34,989 nt of DNA from Peptostreptococcaceae bacterium (lineage in GTDB: Bacteria; Bacillota; Clostridia; Peptostreptococcales; Filifactoraceae). The notes under the pieces were generated by a model that saw only the letters and a list, made by a program, of their open reading frames with translations, ran no database searches and was not told the DNA's origin. Positions 18,608 to 25,513 of the stretch are shown one piece after another (position 1 is the stretch's first letter; every line of letters begins with the position of its first letter). The position numbers were made by a program, and so were the translations under genes. The stretch is from positions 34,360-69,348 of the forward strand of contig JAUNKR010000006.1 in assembly GCA_030532705.1 (NCBI GenBank), given 5' to 3'.

Positions 18608-21268
18608 ATGAAGAAGAAATTAGTATTATTGGATGGAAATTCATTATTTAATAGAGCTTTTTTTGCATTGCCGCCACTGATGAACAAGAAGGGCTTTTAC
18701 ACCAATGCGATCTACGGTTTTGCGACGATGACGAACAGCATCATCGAGAGTCATCATCCGGATTATATGGCAGTCGCTTTCGATCTGAAAGCGCCGACCT
18801 TTCGGCATCAGCAATACGGCGATTACAAGGCGGGGCGCAAAGGGATGCCGGATGAGCTTCGCATGCAGGTGGAGCCGCTCAAGAAGATGGTCGATGCAAT
18901 GGGGATCGTACGCGCTGAATTTGAAGGCTATGAAGCGGACGACATCATCGGCACATTGTCTGCCTATGGTGAAGAGGAAGGGCTGGAGGTCATCATCGTG
19001 ACCGGAGATAAGGATGCGTTGCAGCTTGCGTCGCAGAATACGACGATATTGATCACGAAAAAAGGGATCTCAGAAGTCGAGGCATATGACGACAAGATGG
19101 TCTTTGAGCGCTATGGATTGACTCCGACGGAGTTTATCGATCTTAAGGCGCTGATGGGCGATAAATCCGACAATATCAAAGGGGTCGCCGGCATCGGAGA
19201 AAAAACGGGGATCAAATTATTACAGGAATATAAGAGCATCGAAGGGATATACGACAATATCGACAGCATCAAGGGCGCGACAAAGACGAAGCTTGAGAAT
19301 GACAAGGAATCCGCCTTTTTGAGCAAAAAGTTGGCGAAGATCGTGCGCAATATGCCGATCGAGCTGGATCTGGAAGAATTGGCTTATAAAGGGGCAAATG
19401 TCGCCGAACTCGCGGAGATGTATCGAGATTTTGAGTTTACATCTCTCTTGAGCAAGTTATCTAAAAGCGAAGGCTATGAGAGCATCAATCCGGATCGATC
19501 ACAGCAGGATATTGCACAAGCGACGGAGAAGGAGCTGGTATTTGACTTTGATCTCTCGGTCTTTGCACAGAAAGATCAGCCGATCTACCTTGCGGTCGAT
19601 GCGGAAAAGATCTCGGTCAGCAATGACTATACGATCCGAAGAGCCTATGTACAGCTTGGCGAAAAAGTCTATGTTGTCCCGACGGAGCGGATCGTCGAGC
19701 TGAAGGCATTGCTTGAAGAGCCGAGCAACTCGGTCATCGGGCATGATCTCAAGACGATCTATAAGGCCTTTTTGTCGTACGGGATCGAGATTGCTGACCT
19801 CGCCTTTGATACGGAGATCGCGGAATATGTGATCGATGCGAACGGTGAGAATTATTCGATCGAATTTGTGAACAGCAAATATGCTCTGGATGCGTATGAG
19901 AGTCTGGAAGAGATCCTGGGAAAAGGAAAGGCACAGATCGACTCGATGCTTGCAGACCAGGAGCGATTGCATAGATATTATAAAAATGTATTGCGATCCG
20001 TCGAATCTCTTTCCGAAATGATGAAAAAACAGATCGCTGAGCAGGGGATGGAGGAAGTCTTTTATCGCATCGAAATGCGTTTGATCAAAGTGCTCGCAAA
20101 GATGGAGATCGAAGGCTTTTTGATCGATCAGGTTCTGCTTGGCGAGCTTTCTTCGGAATTTGAAGTCCAGATCGCCGAACTTGAGGCGAGCATCCACGAA
20201 CATGCCGGCGAGATCTTCAACATCAACTCGCCAAAGCAGCTTGGCAATATCTTGTTTGAAAAACTGGGGCTTCCGCATCTGAAAAAAACGAAGACGGGCT
20301 ATTCGACCAATATCGAAGTGCTTGAATTTTTGCGAGGGCAACATCCGATCATCGAAGAGATCATGGAATATCGCCAGATCACAAAGCTGAAATCGACCTA
20401 TATCGACGGCTTATCGAATATCATCGATCGAAAGAGCGGAAAGGTGCATACGACATTCAGTCAGACGACGGCATCGACGGGGAGATTATCTTCGCTGGAT
20501 CCGAATTTGCAGAATATCCCGATCCGTACGGAGCGAGGGCGTAAGCTTCGCGGGCTGTTTATCGCGAAAGAAGGCTGCGAGTTGATCGATGCGGACTACT
20601 CACAGATCGAGCTTCGTATTTTGGCACATTTGGCAGATGATAAGAAGATGATCCAAGCTTTTGCCGACAATGTGGACATCCATACGAAGACGGCATCGGA
20701 AGTTTTCGGCGTGCCGATCGATGAGGTCTCATCGGATATGCGTGGAGCGGCAAAGGCTGTAAACTTCGGGATCGTGTATGGGATCAGCGACTTCGGGTTA
20801 TCCAATAACCTCGGGATCTCGATCGCAAAGGCGAAGGAGTACATTCAGCAGTATTTGGACAAATATGAAGAGGTCAAAAAGTATCTGGATGATGTGATCG
20901 TTGAGGTGGAACAGAGCGGTTTTGCGGAGACGATCTACGGAAGAAGAAGATATGTACCGGAGCTTAAGGCAAAGAATGCCGTCGTCCGCGGTTTTGGCAA
21001 AAGATTGGCGATGAATACACCGATCCAGGGAGCTGCGGCGGACATCATCAAGCTGGCGATGATCGAGGTGGATGAGTATCTTTCGCAAAATCATGCTGAT
21101 GCAAAACTGTTGCTTCAGGTGCATGACGAGCTGATCATTCAGGCGAGGGATGAAGATGCCGAGGCGATCCGCCAAGAAGTACAACGTATCATGGAAGGGT
21201 CGACAAAGCTCAAAGTGGAGCTTAAGGTCGAAGCGAAGATCGGAAAAAGCTGGTATGATACGAAGTAA
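18608..21268 (+). CDS. polA: DNA polymerase I
   Basis: Pol I removes RNA primers and fills gaps. The 886-residue protein has an N-terminal 5'-3' nuclease domain (about 1-290: LLDGNSLFNRAFFAL, YEADDIIGTL, TGDKDALQL, GDKSDNIKGVAGIGEKT). The polymerase domain follows: RLSSLDPNLQNIPIRTERG, motif A ADYSQIELRILAH (~660), motif B around RGAAKAVNFGIVYG (~710), motif C LLQVHDELI (~840). The middle 3'-5' exonuclease domain looks inactive. The NxxxD-type motif is replaced (GHDLKTIYKAFL) and I see no YxxxD motif, as in Bacillus stearothermophilus and Taq enzymes. Proofreading is therefore not expected. Confidence 0.97.
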   Translation: MKKKLVLLDGNSLFNRAFFALPPLMNKKGFYTNAIYGFATMTNSIIESHHPDYMAVAFDLKAPTFRHQQYGDYKAGRKGMPDELRMQVEPLKKMVDAMGIVRAEFEGYEADDIIGTLSAYGEEEGLEVIIVTGDKDALQLASQNTTILITKKGISEVEAYDDKMVFERYGLTPTEFIDLKALMGDKSDNIKGVAGIGEKTGIKLLQEYKSIEGIYDNIDSIKGATKTKLENDKESAFLSKKLAKIVRNMPIELDLEELAYKGANVAELAEMYRDFEFTSLLSKLSKSEGYESINPDRSQQDIAQATEKELVFDFDLSVFAQKDQPIYLAVDAEKISVSNDYTIRRAYVQLGEKVYVVPTERIVELKALLEEPSNSVIGHDLKTIYKAFLSYGIEIADLAFDTEIAEYVIDANGENYSIEFVNSKYALDAYESLEEILGKGKAQIDSMLADQERLHRYYKNVLRSVESLSEMMKKQIAEQGMEEVFYRIEMRLIKVLAKMEIEGFLIDQVLLGELSSEFEVQIAELEASIHEHAGEIFNINSPKQLGNILFEKLGLPHLKKTKTGYSTNIEVLEFLRGQHPIIEEIMEYRQITKLKSTYIDGLSNIIDRKSGKVHTTFSQTTASTGRLSSLDPNLQNIPIRTERGRKLRGLFIAKEGCELIDADYSQIELRILAHLADDKKMIQAFADNVDIHTKTASEVFGVPIDEVSSDMRGAAKAVNFGIVYGISDFGLSNNLGISIAKAKEYIQQYLDKYEEVKKYLDDVIVEVEQSGFAETIYGRRRYVPELKAKNAVVRGFGKRLAMNTPIQGAAADIIKLAMIEVDEYLSQNHADAKLLLQVHDELIIQARDEDAEAIRQEVQRIMEGSTKLKVELKVEAKIGKSWYDTK

Positions 21269-21460
21269 AAATACCGAGTTTTAACGAGCTGATGACGATG
21301 TGGATTTCTATAGAAAAGCTCGTAGATCAGAAAAAGCCATTGTGCTGGCACTGGATCGTAAAAGATAGAAAATTAAATCCATCGCCATCACTATTTTTAT
21401 AAATTTAATATTCGTATGCGAAAATAGAATGAAAATTGATTGACTTTTGAGGACGAAAGA

Positions 21461-22084
21461 ATGATAGAGATCGGAATTACAGGGAATATTGGAGGGGGAA
21501 AATCGACGGTCAGCGATTATTTGATCCAAAAGGGATATTCTGTGATCGATGCTGATAAGATCGTAAAAGAGATCTATAAAGATCCGGAATATATCGAGAA
21601 GATGATCGAGACCTTCGGTCAAGAGATCGCGGTCGAGTCGAACGGCTCGATCGAACTGGATAAGCGAAAAATATTTGACATCGTATTTCACGACGACCAA
21701 AAGCTTGCTATCTTGGATAAAGTCGTGGGACCTTTCTTCAAAAAGATCCTCAATAAAGAGATCGAGGCGCGACAGGAGGAAGAGATCGTATTTTTTGATA
21801 TTCCTCTGCTATATGAAAAGAATTATCAGCGCTTTATGGACAAGGTGATCATGGTATATTGCGATGATGAGATCCGGTATCGTCGCGCAAGCGAGCGGGA
21901 TGAAAAAACGGTGGAACAGATCCAAAGTGTCGATCATTCTCAGATGTCTCAGGAGGAGAAGAAGGAGTTGGCGGACTTTGTTTTGGATAACAGTACCACG
22001 ATCTCCGCGCTGCATCAGCAGATCGAAAAAACCTTACAAGAGATAAAGGAATTTGTGAAACAACATGAGTGGCAGAAGAAGTAA
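21461..22084 (+). CDS. coaE: Dephospho-CoA kinase
   Basis: CoaE adds the 3'-phosphate to dephospho-CoA in the last step of CoA synthesis. The 207-residue protein begins MIEIGITGNIGGGKST with the P-loop and has VIDADKIVKEIY and the conserved FDIPLLYE block. The end (VLDNSTTISALHQQI) also fits. I chose the ATG at 21461, preceded by TTGAGGACG; an in-frame TTG at 21440 is less likely. It lies downstream of polA, as in many Firmicutes, but the ~190-bp AT-rich gap suggests its own promoter, which I cannot place. It overlaps the next gene by 20 bp. Confidence 0.94.
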   Translation: MIEIGITGNIGGGKSTVSDYLIQKGYSVIDADKIVKEIYKDPEYIEKMIETFGQEIAVESNGSIELDKRKIFDIVFHDDQKLAILDKVVGPFFKKILNKEIEARQEEEIVFFDIPLLYEKNYQRFMDKVIMVYCDDEIRYRRASERDEKTVEQIQSVDHSQMSQEEKKELADFVLDNSTTISALHQQIEKTLQEIKEFVKQHEWQKK

Positions 22085-23705
22085 GATAATAAAAAAAGAA
22101 ATGAGGGACAGCTCCGGGATCAAGGACTATTCCAAACTAAAAAAAAGATTGGCGATCACATTCACGATATTGGCAGCGATCGTCTATGTTGTCGTGCTTT
22201 CCTGGGACTTTGGGAAAAAGCCGATCGACGAGGATCCGTCGAGTGATCCTACGCAAAATGTGGAGGAGCCGGCAAAGGAAGAGGTAAAACCGGTGGAAGG
22301 CGGTCAGCTGGTGATCTCCGTTTCGCGATTTGCTTCGGTGGATCCTTACAAAAATCGGGAAAAATCGATGGATGACTTCTTCCGTCTCGTCTATGACTCG
22401 CTCTTTGAGCTGAACGGAAATTACGATCTTGTGCCGGAGATCGCAAAAGGTTACACAGTCGATGCAGAGGGGAAGAAGATCACTATCACATTGGATCCCA
22501 ATGCCAAATGGCATGATGGGGGGCGTGTGACACCGGCGGATGTCGCGTTTACGATCAGTCATATCAAAAATAATCCGCAGAGTCCGTACAATCATTTGAT
22601 CGGAAATATCGCATCCACTTCAACGACCAATCAGTCCATCACGCTGGACCTTGCAACGCCCAATGCTCTGGAGATCTATGATCTGACTTTTCCGATCATC
22701 AGCAAGAACTCGATCGGAGCGAAGTCGATCTTGAGCGATGACGCTTTCGGGGTGATCGGGAATGGGATGTTTCGGGTCGTCGAATACAATAAAGGCAAGA
22801 ATATCATTTTGAGAAAAAATGAGTCTTACCAAGGGGCAAAGCCCTATATCAACGAGATCAAAGCGATCATCTATGCTGACAGCACGATCCGAAAGAATAT
22901 GTTCGTCGCAAAAGAGGTGGACGTGATCGAGAGCAGTTATTATGAGCTCAACAAGTATGATTACGATGTGTTCCGAACGGGAAGCTACCAGAGCAGACGT
23001 TTTGATTTCATCGCTTTCAATGGAGGAAAAGCACCGTTTGACCAGGGGATCAATCGCCGAGCGATCGCAAAGATCCTGAACATTCCATCGGCGATCGAGG
23101 ATGCTTATCGCGGCACCGTGCGTTCAAGTTTGGTGCCGATCAATAATGGCTCCGAGCTGAATCTATTGAAAAATGCTTTGTACGATAAAGAAGTGATCCG
23201 AAAGACCGAACTGATCGGAACCGTGCCGGAACGGCTAAAGATCATCACCGATAAGACCGATCCGATGAAAAATCGAATGGGCTATATGATCAAGACGGAT
23301 CTTTCGCTGATCGGATTGGATTCCGATGTGGTCGGGCTATCTCCTGCAGAGCTCAAAGAAGCGGTCGCGGCAGGAAATTTTGATATCGGGATATTCAGTT
23401 ATGATGTTCCGCTGGACAAAGACATTACAAGACTGTTCCGGGCGAATGGAAATCTTTTCCGTTTCAATCTCGATAAATTGAAATTGTTGATGGAATCGGT
23501 GTATAAACAGGGCAATAAGACTTTCCAAATTCAAAACTATCTTCTGTTCCAAGAGGAACTTCTTATCACGATGCCTTTTGTAGGGATCGGATTTCGCGAC
23601 AATTATAATGTGTACAGTGAGAATGTATATGGACAGCTCGACTCAACGAGCATCGAATTTTATAATGGGATCGAGAAATTATTTATAAAAGCAAAAAATG
23701 TCTAG
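22065..23705 (+). CDS. Membrane-anchored family-5 extracellular solute-binding protein
   Basis: The 546-residue protein belongs to the SBP_bac_5 (peptide/nickel-type) group. The mature part begins GGQLVISVSRFASVDPYKN and shows FFRLVYDSLFELN, LVPEIAKGYTVDAEGKKITITL and KWHDGGRVTPADVAFTI. Unusually, instead of a lipobox it has a single N-terminal hydrophobic helix (about 29-46) after a Lys/Arg-rich start, so it is probably held by an uncleaved signal anchor. A Pro/Glu-rich linker (50-80) follows. No permease or ATPase genes are adjacent, so it may serve a transporter elsewhere or have another role. Translation is probably coupled to coaE through the 20-bp overlap. Confidence 0.87.
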   Translation: MSGRRSKIIKKEMRDSSGIKDYSKLKKRLAITFTILAAIVYVVVLSWDFGKKPIDEDPSSDPTQNVEEPAKEEVKPVEGGQLVISVSRFASVDPYKNREKSMDDFFRLVYDSLFELNGNYDLVPEIAKGYTVDAEGKKITITLDPNAKWHDGGRVTPADVAFTISHIKNNPQSPYNHLIGNIASTSTTNQSITLDLATPNALEIYDLTFPIISKNSIGAKSILSDDAFGVIGNGMFRVVEYNKGKNIILRKNESYQGAKPYINEIKAIIYADSTIRKNMFVAKEVDVIESSYYELNKYDYDVFRTGSYQSRRFDFIAFNGGKAPFDQGINRRAIAKILNIPSAIEDAYRGTVRSSLVPINNGSELNLLKNALYDKEVIRKTELIGTVPERLKIITDKTDPMKNRMGYMIKTDLSLIGLDSDVVGLSPAELKEAVAAGNFDIGIFSYDVPLDKDITRLFRANGNLFRFNLDKLKLLMESVYKQGNKTFQIQNYLLFQEELLITMPFVGIGFRDNYNVYSENVYGQLDSTSIEFYNGIEKLFIKAKNV

Positions 23706-23712
23706 AAATGCA

Positions 23713-23746
23713 AGCGCCGACCTTCTGTCCGATGAAGGTCGGTGCT
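23713..23746 (+). terminator. Terminator after the solute-binding protein gene
   Basis: A 13-bp GC-rich stem AGCGCCGACCTTC / GAAGGTCGGTGCT with loop TGTCCGAT starts 8 bp after the stop codon. The T tract behind it is interrupted (TTGTGGTTTATTT). Confidence 0.75.
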
Positions 23747-23795
23747 TTGTGGTTTATTTCGTCGAGATAAAATTCAAAAGTTTTTATAAAAAAGA

Positions 23796-23825
23796 TTGAC
23801 ACAAACAAGAGGTTAGTGGTATTAT
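23796..23825 (+). promoter_or_regulatory. Strong promoter of the tRNA-Leu gene
   Basis: A perfect TTGACA, 18-bp spacer, and TATTAT preceded by TGG (extended -10). The start site would be a few bases before the mature tRNA. Confidence 0.8.
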
Positions 23826-23836
23826 ATTTCGGTAAT

Positions 23837-23923
23837 GCGAGCGTGCTGGAATCGGCAGACAGGCATGTTTGAGGGGCATGTGTATGTATGTACGTATGGG
23901 TTCAAGTCCCATCGCTCGCACCA
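23837..23923 (+). tRNA. tRNA-Leu (anticodon GAG)
   Basis: The acceptor stem GCGAGCG pairs fully with CGCTCGC and the gene encodes its own CCA end. The anticodon stem CATGT / GCATG closes loop TTGAGGG, giving GAG at 23871-23873, which reads CUU/CUC. The T arm is ATGGG-TTCAAGT-CCCAT. The long variable arm (about 23881-23894) is the class II form expected for leucine. The D arm GCTGGAATCGGCAGACAG contains the Leu-type GGCAGAC. Its 3' end (23903-23923) is repeated twice downstream. Confidence 0.95.
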
Positions 23924-23935
23924 AATAAGAAAAAG

Positions 23936-23960
23936 AACAGTCGGAAGTGGCTGTTTTTTT
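23936..23960 (+). terminator. tRNA-Leu terminator (first of three copies)
   Basis: Stem AACAGTC / GGCTGTT with loop GGAAGT and seven T residues. Further copies lie at 24085-24109 and, with one substitution and one inserted G, at about 24234-24258. Confidence 0.85.
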
Positions 23961-23978
23961 GATTGAGCAGAAATGGGA

Positions 23979-24059
23979 GGGACTTGAACGGCAAGGCTCA
24001 AGAGCCGCAGCCCGGCGTGATAGAAAATATGCCGGTGGCATATTTTCGGAGCAAGTCCC
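23979..24059 (+). other. 81-nt foldable element within the 149-bp unit
   Basis: GGGACTTG (23979-23986) and CAAGTCCC (24052-24059) form an outer 8-bp stem. Inside are a small hairpin GGCT-CAAG-AGCC (23995-24006) and a perfect 11-bp hairpin GAAAATATGCC-GGT-GGCATATTTTC (24023-24047). The left arm GGGACTTGAA is the complement of the tRNA T-arm. An identical copy occupies 24128-24208. It could be a MITE-like or structured-RNA element; I do not recognise it. Confidence 0.7.
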
Positions 24060-24295
24060 ATCGCTCGCACCAAATAAGAAAAAGAACAGTCGGAAGTGGC
24101 TGTTTTTTTGATTGAGCAGAAATGGGAGGGACTTGAACGGCAAGGCTCAAGAGCCGCAGCCCGGCGTGATAGAAAATATGCCGGTGGCATATTTTCGGAG
24201 CAAGTCCCATCGCTCGCACCAAATAAGAAAAAGAGCAGTCGGAAGTGGGCTGTTTTTTTGATTGTAGTGTTTATAAATAAATGTGTAGAAGAATG

Positions 24296-24324
24296 TTGAC
24301 AAAAAATGTATAAGATGTTAATAT
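24296..24324 (+). promoter_or_regulatory. Promoter of the AbiF leader RNA and gene
   Basis: Perfect TTGACA, 17-bp spacer and TGTTAATAT (extended -10). It predicts a transcript starting near 24331, directly before the structured leader. Confidence 0.8.
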
Positions 24325-24330
24325 CTAACT

Positions 24331-24397
24331 AAATAAAGATGTCAATACTCCCGTTGTCTATAAGACCAGGCATGTCCTGATGCGGGAGTTCTTTTTA
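24331..24397 (+). ncRNA. Structured leader RNA of the AbiF gene (candidate RNA antitoxin)
   Basis: Three stems are visible. P1 is ACTCCCG / CGGGAGT (24347-24353 with 24383-24389). Enclosed are P2 GTCT-ATA-AGAC (24356-24366) and P3 CAGG-CATGT-CCTG (24367-24379), stacked end to end. A TTCTTTTTA tract follows P1, so most transcripts would stop here as a ~65-nt RNA. The position, between a strong promoter and an Abi_2-type gene, fits the AbiF RNA motif I recall as associated with such genes. The assignment rests on context and fold, not a covariance-model match. The 5' end is inferred from the promoter. Confidence 0.75.
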
Positions 24398-24425
24398 TAT
24401 TTACTTTTACTAGGAGGTATCACCC

Positions 24426-25409
24426 TTGGGAGAGTATAAGCACCATACTTTTTTAGAGCAAATTGAACTGTTTGAGTCAAGAGGACTTTGTGTAGAAGAC
24501 AAAGAAAGAGCAGCGAAGAAACTTGAATTTATTAATTATTATAAACTTAAGGAACTAGCATATCCTTTTGCGGTCTATAGTGAAGACAAGACTTACAGAT
24601 ATCAGGAGATTTCTTTTGATTTACTGATAAAAAGATACTATCAAGACAAAAAATTGAGAGCGAATATTTTGAGTTGTGTTGAAAAAATTGAAGTAGCATT
24701 CAAGACAAGATTATGTCACCTCTTAGGTGAGCGATATGGGGCTTATGGATATTTAAACTTTGATAAATGGATGAACAAAGAAAAATATTGCAAATACTAC
24801 ATATCTGAGAAGCAAGGTGATTTTAAGAAAAAGTTAAAAGAGCTTGTTTCAAATAATAAGATGCGTTGTGTCTCAGAGCATTTTGAAAAGAATCCGGATA
24901 TGAAAAAGAATGCTAAAATACCGATATGGATGCTAGTGGAGTCATTGACCTTTGGTGAGGTTTTGGTTTGGTATGAATGGATGTCTAAAAAGAACCGTGA
25001 AAAGATATCGAATGCTTTCTCTGCGACTCCAACAGAGTTAGAATCATGGTTGAAAGTTCTAAAGTTCATAAGAAATCAATGTGCACATAATGCTAATGTC
25101 ATTGATCTGCGTCTAAAAACCAAGCCGACTTTAAAAGAGGAGTGGAAAGATTTGATCTTTATCGAGGAGAATCACCAGTCGTTAGGAGGTTTGGCTGATG
25201 TTCTTGTTATTATGTGTTATCTTACAATTAAAATAAATGCAAGATATGCATTCAATGATCTGCAAGGCGCAATAAATAGAATCGTTGAGAAGAACAGATT
25301 TAAGGCAAATTTATTAGGGTTTAAAGATGTTTATTCGGCAGAAAATGCCATAAAAATATTAGGCGGACATTTTCAGAATAAGAATACGATATTTAGGACA
25401 AGAAAATAA
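24426..25409 (+). CDS. AbiF/Abi_2-family HEPN protein (abortive infection, predicted RNase toxin)
   Basis: The 327-residue protein has the Abi_2 family blocks: N-terminal HTFLEQIELFESRGL, INYYKLKELAYPFAVY (37-51), CVEKIEVAFKTRLCHLLG (84-101), IPIWMLVESLTFGEVLVWYEWM (165-186), and FIRNQCAHNANV (214-225). The last contains the HEPN catalytic motif RxxxxH (Arg216, His221), typical of metal-independent RNases. Abi_2 proteins (AbiD/AbiF) block phage growth by killing or stalling the infected cell. The start is TTG with AGGAGG 8 bp upstream. A structured RNA precedes it. GATC and GC content are much lower than in core genes, suggesting transfer. The RNA target and the trigger are unknown. Confidence 0.88.
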   Translation: MGEYKHHTFLEQIELFESRGLCVEDKERAAKKLEFINYYKLKELAYPFAVYSEDKTYRYQEISFDLLIKRYYQDKKLRANILSCVEKIEVAFKTRLCHLLGERYGAYGYLNFDKWMNKEKYCKYYISEKQGDFKKKLKELVSNNKMRCVSEHFEKNPDMKKNAKIPIWMLVESLTFGEVLVWYEWMSKKNREKISNAFSATPTELESWLKVLKFIRNQCAHNANVIDLRLKTKPTLKEEWKDLIFIEENHQSLGGLADVLVIMCYLTIKINARYAFNDLQGAINRIVEKNRFKANLLGFKDVYSAENAIKILGGHFQNKNTIFRTRK

Positions 25410-25513
25410 TGTGGTAGGATAAACTTGTACACACCCAAAGAGGTGCTTTTATTCCTATAAAGTATTAGATGCAAATTGTATTTGGAAAGAAGAATTGGTA
25501 GAAAAGGTGAATT

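Larger units (their letters stand above)
23903..24264 (+). repeat. 149-bp tandem repeat carrying tRNA-Leu 3' ends
   Basis: Two full units (23903-24051 and 24052-24200) appear identical, and a partial third (24201-24264) differs by one substitution and one insertion. Each unit starts with the last 21 nt of tRNA-Leu including CCA. It then has the tRNA terminator, a short spacer, and a region that folds on itself and leads into the next tRNA 3' end. No protein is convincingly encoded: the minus-strand open frames are the repeat read backwards. The arrangement resembles repeated insertion or unequal recombination at a tRNA end. Confidence 0.93.

Noticed and set aside
23903-23923. tRNA-Leu 3' end as the attachment site of the serine recombinase
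   Set aside because: tRNA ends are typical targets of tyrosine integrases. Large serine integrases use unrelated sites, and no matching element end is visible in the window.
23784-24222. Minus-strand open frames over the tRNA and the 149-bp repeats
   Set aside because: They are the tRNA and repeat array read backwards, recur with the repeat and have no ribosome site; a known type of false gene call near tRNAs.
23903-24264. CRISPR array
   Set aside because: The units are 149-bp contiguous tandem copies without unique spacers, and no cas genes are present.
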